Shown here piece after piece: positions 33,928-42,390 of a stretch of DNA of 64,000 nucleotides. The notes beneath the pieces were generated by a model. The model was given only the letters and a program-made list of their open reading frames with translations, did not search any database and was not told the origin of the DNA. The first letter of the stretch is position 1. Each line of letters starts with the position of its first letter. Origin of the DNA: DAOSCP01 sp035379625 (lineage in GTDB: Bacteria > Bacteroidota > Ignavibacteria > Ignavibacteriales > DAOSCP01). The DNA lies in the NCBI GenBank assembly GCA_035379625.1, contig DAOSVM010000002.1:81062-145061 (forward strand), given 5' to 3'. Both the position numbers and the translations under genes were made by a program.

Positions 33928-35142
33928 ATGAAAAAACAACACTTAAATTTATTCAAAATAAATGAAATTCAAAATTTATATCTTGAAAATTTAAATACTG
34001 ACCCATTTGATTTTATTAAAAAATACCATAAAAAAATTAAAAATATTGATTTAAAACCGATTGCAGAACAAATATCCAATTATCGTAAAGCTTTAAAAAA
34101 ATTCCCATTTTTGAGTGATAAACCTTTATTTATCTATGATCAAATATCAATCCAGCAATCATCAAGCGAATTAGCAGCAAAATTCAAAGCTTCTTTATTA
34201 AAAGGTAGCAATTTTATTGATTTAACAGGTGGTTTAGGTATTGATACACTATTTATTTCTAATAACTTCCAAAATTCAATCTATTGTGAACAAAATGAAG
34301 ATATTTTTGAAATTTTCCAACATAATTTAAAAATATTACAAAATGAAAAAAATATTACACTATTTAATGGCAATTCAATAGAATATTTAGCTAAGTTTGA
34401 TAATTTCTATTTTGATTGGATTTATATTGATCCTGCAAGACGTGATAATGATAAAAGATTTATAAAACTTGAAAGTTGTTCCCCAGATATTTTGAAGCAT
34501 ATGGACTTATTAACTCATAAAAGTAAAAATATACTTTTAAAATTAGCACCTGCTTTTGATATAAATGAAATTGTAAAAAAAATTCCGAATGTTTACAAAA
34601 TCATTGCTGTTGAAATAAATTATGAAATGAAAGAAACATTGGTCTTAATTGATAATATAAATATCCAAAATGAAATCCAACTACAAGCAATTGATTTAAA
34701 AAATAATTTTGAATTTACATCGAAATATTCACATGAAAAAACAATAATACCTGATATAACTATTAAAGATGAAAATTATATCAATATATTACATCCTTCC
34801 ATTATTAAACTACAATTAACATTTGAATATTGTAAACAATTCAATACAGTGCCACAAGATTTAAATTGTAATATTGCTTATACTAAACAACCACTAAATA
34901 ACCATAGATGTTATAAGCTCTTAAAAATTATTAAATACAATGAAAAACAATTAAAAAAAGAACTAAATGAACTTGGTATTAAAAAAGCAAATATATGGCT
35001 TTCAAATGTCAATAAGGACGCAATGAAATTGCAAAATTATCTCAAAATATCTCATAACGATAATGTGGGATTGTTTATTTATAAAGATGCCCTAAATACA
35101 GAAAAGATTGCTATTGGTACAAAAATTGATAATCTTTTATAA
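33928..35142 (+). CDS. Class I SAM-dependent methyltransferase with THUMP-like domain
   Basis: A 404-residue protein. The N-terminal 80 residues are helical. They are followed by a Rossmann methyltransferase core with motif I FIDLTGGLGIDTLFI (near residues 96-110), an acidic end of strand 2 (YCEQNEDIF) and the DPARRD motif (IYIDPARRDNDKRF), then ILLKLAPAFDI. The C-terminal 100 residues (NEIQ through TEKIAIGTK) match the THUMP-like domain known from Bacteroidota homologues. DPARRD-containing relatives are thought to modify RNA; the substrate is not known. The next gene follows after 19 bases and starts a flagellar block, so co-transcription is possible. Confidence 0.72.
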   Translation: MKKQHLNLFKINEIQNLYLENLNTDPFDFIKKYHKKIKNIDLKPIAEQISNYRKALKKFPFLSDKPLFIYDQISIQQSSSELAAKFKASLLKGSNFIDLTGGLGIDTLFISNNFQNSIYCEQNEDIFEIFQHNLKILQNEKNITLFNGNSIEYLAKFDNFYFDWIYIDPARRDNDKRFIKLESCSPDILKHMDLLTHKSKNILLKLAPAFDINEIVKKIPNVYKIIAVEINYEMKETLVLIDNINIQNEIQLQAIDLKNNFEFTSKYSHEKTIIPDITIKDENYINILHPSIIKLQLTFEYCKQFNTVPQDLNCNIAYTKQPLNNHRCYKLLKIIKYNEKQLKKELNELGIKKANIWLSNVNKDAMKLQNYLKISHNDNVGLFIYKDALNTEKIAIGTKIDNLL

Positions 35143-35161
35143 TTAATTTTTTTATTTTGGA

Positions 35162-35701
35162 ATGAAAAAAATTTTACTATACATATTTACTACAATAATA
35201 TTATTTGCTCAAGCGGAGTATAATCCAAAGTATATACTTAAAAAACAAATTTTAGAAACAAAAAAACATCCAACTATTGTAAGTGATACCTTAATAAAAA
35301 GCCCAACTAAAGATACTACAGCGCTTATAAAACCAATAAAAAATAAGCAAAATGTATTGGAAATAATTATACTATATAAATTATATTTTATTTATGCAGG
35401 TATAATAATTATATTATTGATTACTTTTCTAATTGTAATAATGTACCTTAAAAACTCTAAAAGTAAAAGAAAAATAAAAAAAATAGAATATATAAGGGAT
35501 GGAAGAATAATTCCTGAATATAACAAACAATTAATAAAATTCAGAAAAAAATTACCTGATAGTGATTTTGTTAAGACTGATAAAAAAGAAATACTGCAAC
35601 AAAACGCGAAAGAAATAGGAGTTACTGTTGGTGAATTGGAACTTGCAAGTAAAATTAAGAAACTTAAAGACAAAAAAAATAATCCGAAAAAGAAAAAATA
35701 A
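35162..35701 (+). CDS. Membrane protein at the head of the first flagellar block
   Basis: A 179-residue protein with an N-terminal signal-like segment ending LFAQA, a short periplasmic stretch rich in Lys and Thr, one membrane helix near residues 75-95, and a basic cytoplasmic tail. The tail ends with EIGVTVGELELASKIKKLK, which resembles the short helix seen in several flagellum-linked single-pass proteins of the DUF6115 type. Its last base is shared with the ATG of the FliK-like gene (TAATG), so it belongs to that operon. Function is unknown; a role in flagellar export or assembly is inference from position. Confidence 0.6.
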   Translation: MKKILLYIFTTIILFAQAEYNPKYILKKQILETKKHPTIVSDTLIKSPTKDTTALIKPIKNKQNVLEIIILYKLYFIYAGIIIILLITFLIVIMYLKNSKSKRKIKKIEYIRDGRIIPEYNKQLIKFRKKLPDSDFVKTDKKEILQQNAKEIGVTVGELELASKIKKLKDKKNNPKKKK

Positions 35702-36840
35702 TGTTAGAAAACATTAGAAATAAATTTAACCAAATTAAACTTACCGAAATTTTTGATAATCTCACCAAACCAAAAGATATTCAGCAAAAACCAATTTTTG
35801 ATAATACAAAAGTTCTTATTGAAGTTTTAGATAAAATCAGTAATAATGAGTATAAAATATTAGTCAATGGTAGATTGTTTGTTTCTAATTTACCTGATAA
35901 TTTTGTAAAAGGAGATATACTTTTAGCGAAAGTTTTACGAGCAAATCCGCTTAATCTTTCATTGGTTAATATTCTACAGTTTAGTGAATTGAATGATAAA
36001 AATCAGTTAGCAATTTTATTACAATATTTAAAACTTCCAATAGATGATACATCACAAGCATTATTACGAGCATTCATAAAATTAAAAATACCAATTGTCA
36101 AAAGTAAATTTGAACAAATCTTAAGCAAATTATCAGATTCTGGCTTGATATTTGATAACGAACAATTAGAAACTATATTAAAATTATATATAGTGTCAAA
36201 TAAAAGTGGATTTAAATTTGATGCAAATCTATTAAAATTGTTCTTTGATAGAGATGATGAACTATATTCAACATTTCTTGGGAATTTGCAAAAGCTGATA
36301 AATACCGTAAAAGATAAAAACCTATTGAGAATAATTAATGAATTTTTGATATACGAGTTGGATGATTTGAACCAATTTAACCAAGTATTTGATAAAACAA
36401 AGATTGTATTGTTGTTGGATGAGCTTGTAAAATCTAATTTGTACAGTGAATACAGTGAATTGTTGAATATTCTAAAATTTAATTTAAGTCGAATAATTTT
36501 AAGAAATAAATATTTAAAGTTCATAAATAGACATAAGGATTTTTTAATAGTAAAAAGCAATAATAAATTAACACTATTAAAATATAGTTACGAAAAAGTA
36601 AATCCAGAACAATTAGATAACGTTGAAAGACTGCTAATCTTTTTCAAACTTATTAATATAGGAAATCTCGAAACTGATTTGTTATTGAATAGTAGTAATT
36701 TGTATATAAAATTTATTGGAAACGAAGTAATATTAAAGAAAATTGAAGAAACTCAAGAAAATTTAATAAGTCAGGTAGAAAAGAAATATAAAATTTCAGT
36801 AAAAATATCGCTTTATAATCCGGAAATTATGAATGGCTAA
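35701..36840 (+). CDS. FliK-like flagellar protein (second copy)
   Basis: A 379-residue cytoplasmic-looking protein. An early beta-rich stretch (EYKILVNGRLFVSNLPDNFVKG then DILLAKVLRANPLNLSLVN) matches the layout of the N-terminal half of FliK-like proteins. The C-terminal 60 residues (GNLETDLLLNSSNLYIKFIG then a helix and KISVKISLYNP) have the strand-helix-strand pattern of the FliK C-terminal domain. A second and more typical FliK lies at 55672. The gene is coupled to its neighbours on both sides by short overlaps. The FliK assignment is tentative. Confidence 0.5.
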   Translation: MLENIRNKFNQIKLTEIFDNLTKPKDIQQKPIFDNTKVLIEVLDKISNNEYKILVNGRLFVSNLPDNFVKGDILLAKVLRANPLNLSLVNILQFSELNDKNQLAILLQYLKLPIDDTSQALLRAFIKLKIPIVKSKFEQILSKLSDSGLIFDNEQLETILKLYIVSNKSGFKFDANLLKLFFDRDDELYSTFLGNLQKLINTVKDKNLLRIINEFLIYELDDLNQFNQVFDKTKIVLLLDELVKSNLYSEYSELLNILKFNLSRIILRNKYLKFINRHKDFLIVKSNNKLTLLKYSYEKVNPEQLDNVERLLIFFKLINIGNLETDLLLNSSNLYIKFIGNEVILKKIEETQENLISQVEKKYKISVKISLYNPEIMNG

Positions 36841-37036
36841 AAGTTTAAATGAAATAATAAATGAAATAAACAATCTAAGTAATGTTGAAGTAAGAGAAAA
36901 ATTCAAAAATATAATAAAAGAATTCAAAGAACATAAAATAGATGTGAATGTAATTGATGAAGCTGAAATAAGTGAGAGAATGAAAAAAATTATGTTTGAG
37001 ACGATATATTATGTTGAAAAAATCAATAATGATTGA
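36833..37036 (+). CDS. Small helical protein between FliK-like gene and flgF
   Basis: A 67-residue charged, wholly helical-looking protein with no motif I recognise. It overlaps the FliK-like gene by eight bases and stops eight bases before the flgF start. This tight packing is the main reason to accept it. It could be a small export chaperone or assembly factor for rod proteins; that is a guess from position and size. Confidence 0.55.
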   Translation: MAKSLNEIINEINNLSNVEVREKFKNIIKEFKEHKIDVNVIDEAEISERMKKIMFETIYYVEKINND

Positions 37037-37044
37037 GGTTAAAA

Positions 37045-37758
37045 ATGGTAAAAGGATTATATGAATCTGCAAATAGCTTATATTTCAAGCAAAAGAATTT
37101 GGAAATTGTGGCAGAAAATTTAGCTAATATAAATACAAAAGGATATAAAAGAGAGTCGCCTTTTGCGGAACTTATGAGTAGATTTGATACAGATGAAATA
37201 AAACAAAATAATTATACAGATTACTCATCAGGTGTTATTTCTAAAACAGATAATCCTTTGGATTTTGCAATTGATGGGAATGCTTATTTTGTAATAGAAA
37301 CAAATGATGGGGTGGAATTAACAAAAAAAGGAAAATTCAAAATCGATAAAGATGGTTATTTAGTTACAGAAGATGGTTACAAGTTAATGAGTAATAATGG
37401 ATATGTAAATTTAGGTTCGGATTGGGAAAGAAATTTAGAAGAATTTTCTGTTGATATAAATGGAGAAATTAAAGTTAATAAAAATATTGTCGGTAAATTA
37501 TTAGTTGCTACAATAGATGATCCAAAAGTTGTTGAAAGAAAAGCTGGTTTAAACTTTGCAATGCGTGACAATAATTTGAAATTAGCTCCAAATGATCAAT
37601 TTAAAGTTCTACAAGGGCATTTAGAAGATTCAAATGTGAATCCAATTCAAGAAATGCAACAAATGATTGAAATTGATAAAAGTTTTCAAGCTGTACAAAA
37701 AGTAATAAATACCTTGGATGATAGTTTAGAAAAAGCAAATCAAATTGGTAGATTATAA
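37045..37758 (+). CDS. flgF: Flagellar proximal rod protein FlgF
   Basis: A 237-residue rod protein of the FlgF/FlgG family. The N-terminus has YESANSLYFKQKNLEIVAENLANINTKGYKRE, read in two parts: the rod motif with ANxxANxNTxGYK. The middle has the D1 domain (GNAYFVIETNDGVELTKKGKF). The C-terminus ends in the paired helix LEDSNVNPIQEMQQMIEIDKSF. It is shorter than FlgG at 37773 and lies directly before it, as flgF does in other genomes. ATG 37045 after GAGGT is preferred to TTG 37033. Confidence 0.88.
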   Translation: MVKGLYESANSLYFKQKNLEIVAENLANINTKGYKRESPFAELMSRFDTDEIKQNNYTDYSSGVISKTDNPLDFAIDGNAYFVIETNDGVELTKKGKFKIDKDGYLVTEDGYKLMSNNGYVNLGSDWERNLEEFSVDINGEIKVNKNIVGKLLVATIDDPKVVERKAGLNFAMRDNNLKLAPNDQFKVLQGHLEDSNVNPIQEMQQMIEIDKSFQAVQKVINTLDDSLEKANQIGRL

Positions 37759-37772
37759 TAAGGAGAAATAAA

Positions 37773-38570
37773 ATGGCAATTAGAGCATTAAGAACAGCTG
37801 CATCTGGAATGTATGCGCAACAGATTAATATAGAAACAATTGCAAACAACATTGCCAACGTTAATACAACAGCATTTAAGAAAAACCGTGCAGAGTTTAA
37901 GGATTTAATGTATCAAGAAGTCTACATAAATCCACAAGCTACCGTACAGCCGGGAATAATTGGAACAACAGACACAAAAATTGTAGTTGGTAACGGCGTT
38001 CAACCAGCGTCAACATCAAAAATATTCAAGCAAGGTGATCTAGTTGCATCCAACGGACCACTTGATTTTGCAATTTTAGGTGAAGGATTTTTCCAAATTC
38101 GTAAACCTGATGGAAATTTTGCGTATACAAGAGATGGTTCATTTAAACTTTCTGCGGAAGGTTATGTTACAACAGCAGATGGATATATTGTAGAACCAGG
38201 TATTGTATTGACAGATAACATTAATGAAATTTCTGTTTCTGCTGATGGAACAATTACTGGTATTGATACAGCTGGAAACTCTATTGAGTTAGGAACTATA
38301 CAAATAGCTAAATTTATAAATCCTGCTGGTCTTAAAGCAATAGGTGATAATTTATACATTGAAACAGAAGCATCAGGAAGACCTATTGTAGGTAGACCAG
38401 GTGATGAAGGATTTGGAGTAATAAAACAAAATTATTTAGAACATTCAAATGTTGATATAGTTGAAGAAATGGTTAATATGATAACCGCGCAAAGGGCATA
38501 CGAAGTAAACTCAAAAACAATACAAACTGCCGAAGATATGATGCAAATGACAAATAATTTAAAGAGGTAG
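37773..38570 (+). CDS. flgG: Flagellar distal rod protein FlgG
   Basis: A 265-residue protein of the distal rod that spans periplasm and peptidoglycan. It begins MAIRALRTAASGMYAQQ and has ETIANNIANVNTTAFKKNRAEF, the FlgG rod motif. FLGG-type landmarks follow: GPLDFAILGEGFFQIRKPDG, YTRDGSFKLSAEG, and the C-terminal LEHSNVDIVEEMVNMITAQRAYEVNSK. Length is standard. AAGGAGA precedes the ATG. Its stop codon directly abuts the stop of the convergent PAS/GAF gene. Confidence 0.95.
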   Translation: MAIRALRTAASGMYAQQINIETIANNIANVNTTAFKKNRAEFKDLMYQEVYINPQATVQPGIIGTTDTKIVVGNGVQPASTSKIFKQGDLVASNGPLDFAILGEGFFQIRKPDGNFAYTRDGSFKLSAEGYVTTADGYIVEPGIVLTDNINEISVSADGTITGIDTAGNSIELGTIQIAKFINPAGLKAIGDNLYIETEASGRPIVGRPGDEGFGVIKQNYLEHSNVDIVEEMVNMITAQRAYEVNSKTIQTAEDMMQMTNNLKR

Positions 38571-38590
38571 CTAGTTATTAGCTTCCTCTT
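38562..38590. terminator. Hairpin across the touching stops of flgG and the PAS/GAF gene
   Basis: The arms AAGAGGTAGCTA and TAGCTTCCTCTT pair with one mismatch around a GTTAT loop and include both stop codons. Only weak T runs follow on either strand, so it may slow or end transcription in both directions, but not strongly. Confidence 0.5.
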
Positions 38591-40880
38591 CTTCATCAAA
38601 CCAAATAAATTTAGATAATTCTTTAAATTTCTTTATAGAATTGTTAACAGCTTCGTATTGGTCGCTTATCTTATTAAAGCTTTTTGTAGGTACAAGTTCA
38701 AGTAATTTTTTTGCTTCAGATACAATTTCAGGTAGTTGTTTATTTCCAGCAAAATCAATTATTTTTTGAGCAACTTCACTAGCTTTATCATAATCATTCA
38801 TAAAAAAGTTTTCAGCAAAATCTAACATCAAATCTGTAAAGATAGAAAATGTTTCTAATAATAATTTTTTAAGTTCAGGTAAATCGTTAACAGTTAGATT
38901 TGTCGAATCAATTTTCCAAATTTCAAGAAGTTCAGTTGGTAATATACTTTGTTGCTTTGGTGCTTCGTTATTTGGAGAAACAGATTTTACAAACTCCCAC
39001 AAAGTGCCTAATAACACGTTGTTATTATAGATTTTTCTAACATTTATTAAAATTGAATAATTATCTAAAGTTTCAAGTTCAATATGAAAAGAATTATTAG
39101 AATTTTCTAATAATGAATTATAGAAGTTTTCGAAAGCCTCTACATCATTGAAAAGCGGTTTAATATGGTTTATAAATAGTGATACGTCTTTTTTATTTAA
39201 AACTTTAGCTGGAAGTGGAAAATCAAACATATCACAAACTACTTGGTTTATATTTACAATTTTATTGGTATTATCTTGAAGGATGATACCGTTGGTAAAA
39301 GAGTTTGTTAGTGCGGTTATGATTAGATCTTTGTTATTTATCAGATTTTTATTTGCTTCCCAAGTTTCATTTTGCAATTTTGATTGTAAATGAAAAGAAA
39401 TATTATGCCCGATGATATTTAAAATGTCTTTTAAAGTTGCAACAAAATTTGTATTTAAAGCGTTGTTCTTATCCATAAAACTTAAAGTACCCCACAGAGA
39501 ATTATTTACATAAATAGGAATCCCTGCGTAACACTTAGGTTGAAAATTTAAATAAACTGGATGATTAGCTAGTTCAGGGAAATGATTTAAATCTGCAAAA
39601 ACCGTAAACTCATTATTTTTAATCGTAAATTCACATAATGTTTCAGTTATTTCGAAATCTGTATTAGCTTCAAAATTAAATTCACTAGAATCAATAGCAT
39701 AAATTTTGTATGTTGAATTTTCGATACTAGCAAGAATTCCAGTAGAAAAATTGAAGGATTTTTTTACTAATTGTATATAATCGATTATTGTATGGTAAAA
39801 TGAAACGTGTTTTTTATTATTGATAGTATTTAAATCATTGAGTAAATTTGTATAAAGTGTAAGTTGTGAATTGGAGTTTTCAAGAGAAATTTCGTAATCT
39901 TTGAGTTTAGAAATATTTTGGATAATTCCATCAATTGTATAATTATCATCAAATTCATTTTTTGAAATTAGAAAGTTATGATTTACCCACTCAAAAGTAT
40001 TAATTGAAGTGTTTAGTCTATAAATTAAGTTAACCGAATTTTCACCTGAGGAAATAGCTTCTTGTATTTTTTCACTGAAATTGTCGCGATCTTCGTAATA
40101 AATATAATTCAACCAGCAATTTCCTATTATTTCAAACTTGAAAAAGCCGTATGAGTAAATATTATCTGAAATATTATTCACTGTAAAATCAGGATAAGAC
40201 AAAGTGACTACTATAGTTGGAGTTTTATTAAGAAGAGATACAATTTTTTCATTTTTAAAGGATTTTAAATGAACTTCAAAATGATTAGCAATGAACTTAG
40301 AGATATCATTTAAAACTTTAATCAAATTATCAGCTAATGAAATTTTATGAGTTGTTTCAAGGAGTAAAAAGCCAAATAATTTATTATCACTGAAAAAGAA
40401 AGGGAAAATATTAAAATTATTAATTTTACGATTATTTAAGATTTCAGTCACATTGTTTTGAATATCAGTCCCTTGTTGGAAAAAATCAAAAATATATTTA
40501 TTATACGTAGAAATTATAGAAATTGTTGTTTCAACATCGTGCGATTGAGTTAAATTAGTTATGGTTAATGGTGATGAAATAAATTCATTTGGTAAGATAA
40601 CAGCAAAAACATCAAAATAGTTTTTAAGTAGTGAGTTTAATAAAATTGTTAGCTCACTAAAATTTTCTTTTAAGTTTACGTTATTTGAAAATAATTTAAA
40701 TATTTCTAGTTTAAAGTTATCCAAATTAACTTGAGAAAGTGATATCTCAACATTTGAATTAGAAGTTCTGATAACTTTCAGCTCTGCTTGATTTGCTTGT
40801 TGTTTAAGGAATTCAAAAGTTTCTTTTCTTAAAGAATTTAATTCATTTAGCAAATCGTTGTGGGTTATATTGTTTGACAT
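38571..40880 (-). CDS. Multi-domain PAS/GAF sensory protein
   Basis: A 769-residue soluble protein without membrane helices. By pattern it holds a GAF-like region (about 40-210), a PAS fold (about 230-350, with WLNYIYYEDRDNFSEKIQEA and the PAC part FEWVNHNFLISKN), a second GAF (about 380-530, with CYAGIPIYVNNSLWGTLSFMD) and a second PAS (about 550-650). A helical C-terminal bundle (about 670-765) follows. The last part resembles a phosphotransfer (Hpt) bundle in length and acidity, but no His stands at the active position. There is no kinase, GGDEF or methyl-acceptor domain, so its output is unknown. It lies divergently from the chemotaxis operon and convergently with flgG, which suggests a link to motility control. 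Confidence 0.65.
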   Translation of the reverse strand: MSNNITHNDLLNELNSLRKETFEFLKQQANQAELKVIRTSNSNVEISLSQVNLDNFKLEIFKLFSNNVNLKENFSELTILLNSLLKNYFDVFAVILPNEFISSPLTITNLTQSHDVETTISIISTYNKYIFDFFQQGTDIQNNVTEILNNRKINNFNIFPFFFSDNKLFGFLLLETTHKISLADNLIKVLNDISKFIANHFEVHLKSFKNEKIVSLLNKTPTIVVTLSYPDFTVNNISDNIYSYGFFKFEIIGNCWLNYIYYEDRDNFSEKIQEAISSGENSVNLIYRLNTSINTFEWVNHNFLISKNEFDDNYTIDGIIQNISKLKDYEISLENSNSQLTLYTNLLNDLNTINNKKHVSFYHTIIDYIQLVKKSFNFSTGILASIENSTYKIYAIDSSEFNFEANTDFEITETLCEFTIKNNEFTVFADLNHFPELANHPVYLNFQPKCYAGIPIYVNNSLWGTLSFMDKNNALNTNFVATLKDILNIIGHNISFHLQSKLQNETWEANKNLINNKDLIITALTNSFTNGIILQDNTNKIVNINQVVCDMFDFPLPAKVLNKKDVSLFINHIKPLFNDVEAFENFYNSLLENSNNSFHIELETLDNYSILINVRKIYNNNVLLGTLWEFVKSVSPNNEAPKQQSILPTELLEIWKIDSTNLTVNDLPELKKLLLETFSIFTDLMLDFAENFFMNDYDKASEVAQKIIDFAGNKQLPEIVSEAKKLLELVPTKSFNKISDQYEAVNNSIKKFKELSKFIWFDEEEEANN

Positions 40881-40969
40881 ATTAAAACCATTTAATTTAA
40901 TTTTAAATATAAAAAAAATTGTTAAAATTTGTAATAAATAATTTTTTGAAAAATGAAAAAAAAAAATTA

Positions 40970-40995
40970 TATTTTACTTACAAAAAAGTAAAATA
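40970..40995. promoter_or_regulatory. Palindrome in the divergent promoter region of the chemotaxis operon
   Basis: The perfect 10-bp inverted repeat TATTTTACTT/AAGTAAAATA with a six-base spacer lies 22 bases before the HEAT-protein start and about 90 bases before the PAS/GAF start. It has no T run of a terminator, so an operator bound by a dimeric regulator is the better reading. In such AT-rich DNA it could also be chance. Confidence 0.4.
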
Positions 40996-41017
40996 AATAA
41001 ACAATATAAAGTTGCCT

Positions 41018-42379
41018 ATGAATGAAGAAATAATTACTAGATTGCAAGATCCTGATCCGGATGAGAGAAGGAGAGCAGCAGAAGAATTATTAACTGCTGA
41101 ATTAACGGAGGATATTATAAAAGCTCTAGCAAGTTTGCTAGAAGATCCGGATAAAGGAGTAATTGATGCCGTATCATTTACATTAGCTTATAACGGGCAC
41201 CCCAAGATTCCATATGAAGTTGTGCCATATGTATCTTCCCCGAATATTATCGTAAGAAATTTAGCTGGTGATATTCTGCTCAAAATTGGCGCACCTGCAA
41301 TTCCTGCAATGGTAGATTATATTGATGTTGGTAATGATGATGATAAAAAATTTGTAATCGATTTATTAGGTTTAATGGAAGATACATCCTCAATACCAAA
41401 GATTTTACAAGTGATGGCCGAAAATAAAAATGATAATGTTATTTTAGCTTGTATTGAAGCTATAGGGCATTTGAAATATCCTGGAGCTTTAAATGAAATT
41501 ATAGCGCTTTATCATTCTAATGAATTATTTAAGCCAACTTGTATTGAGGCTTTAGGCAACATAGGTACAGATGAAACTTTAAGTTTTATGTTGCAACAAT
41601 ACAATAATGAAGATGAATTGACTAAATTCTCTATTATTGAAAGTTTAGGTTTAGTAGGTAATGAAGAAACTTTCTTTTTCTTATTAGCAGAATTAAGAAA
41701 AACAGAAGGCCCATTAAAATGGCCAATCATCGAATCTATATGGAAATTAAAAGAAAGATATCAATTGGATATACCATTTGATGAAAGTATAAAAAATTCT
41801 ATTTTATCTACACTCCTTGAAGCCGAAATGAAATATAAAATTCCAGCTGCTCATTTAATTGTTGTATTTGATGACAAAGATATTTTGGATGCTTTGATTA
41901 AAGTATTTGGTTTAGATTTTGAATTAGATAGTATTATCAAACCAAAATTAATAGACAATGCAAGAATAGTTTTCCCAAAAATTGCAGAAATCTTGAAAGA
42001 AAGACCTAAAAATACAAAAAATCTTTTAGAGTTTATTAAAGAAGTAACCGATATGGTAGGTGTTGAAAATATTAGAACTTTAACACCTATAGAATATAGA
42101 AATTTAGTTGATGCAATTACAACTTGTGTTGACCATCCTAATGAAGAAGCAAGAAAAACAACTCTAGAATTATTATTTACATTAGAACCTGATACAGCAC
42201 TATTATTCCTTGATAATTTTGCAACAGATGATGATATTTGGAATAGGATGAAATTATTAGAAATTATTGAAACATATGATGATCCTAGAGTTATACAAGC
42301 ATTGAATATTTTAGCCCAAGACTCTGATGATATGATCAGAGAAAGAGCACAGTGGTTATTATCACAAAAGAATAATTAA
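41018..42379 (+). CDS. HEAT-repeat protein at the head of the chemotaxis operon
   Basis: A 453-residue all-helical protein of about 30-40-residue repeats. Repeats such as ITRLQDPDPDERRRAAEELL, LASLLEDPDKGVIDAVSFTL, YVSSPNIIVRNLAGDILLKI, CIEAIGHLKYPGALNEIIAL and LNILAQDSDDMIRERAQWLL are typical HEAT or PBS-lyase-type units. Such solenoids serve as protein-binding scaffolds. It precedes cheR by 11 bases. An adaptor or array-organising role in chemotaxis is inference. ATG 41018 is preferred to the TTG at 41012. Confidence 0.75.
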   Translation: MNEEIITRLQDPDPDERRRAAEELLTAELTEDIIKALASLLEDPDKGVIDAVSFTLAYNGHPKIPYEVVPYVSSPNIIVRNLAGDILLKIGAPAIPAMVDYIDVGNDDDKKFVIDLLGLMEDTSSIPKILQVMAENKNDNVILACIEAIGHLKYPGALNEIIALYHSNELFKPTCIEALGNIGTDETLSFMLQQYNNEDELTKFSIIESLGLVGNEETFFFLLAELRKTEGPLKWPIIESIWKLKERYQLDIPFDESIKNSILSTLLEAEMKYKIPAAHLIVVFDDKDILDALIKVFGLDFELDSIIKPKLIDNARIVFPKIAEILKERPKNTKNLLEFIKEVTDMVGVENIRTLTPIEYRNLVDAITTCVDHPNEEARKTTLELLFTLEPDTALLFLDNFATDDDIWNRMKLLEIIETYDDPRVIQALNILAQDSDDMIRERAQWLLSQKNN

Positions 42380-42390
42380 GAAGTAAGAAT

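Noticed and set aside
36003..36560. 185-codon minus-strand ORF
   Set aside because: It lies antisense to the FliK-like gene, which has overlapping coupled neighbours and better coding character.
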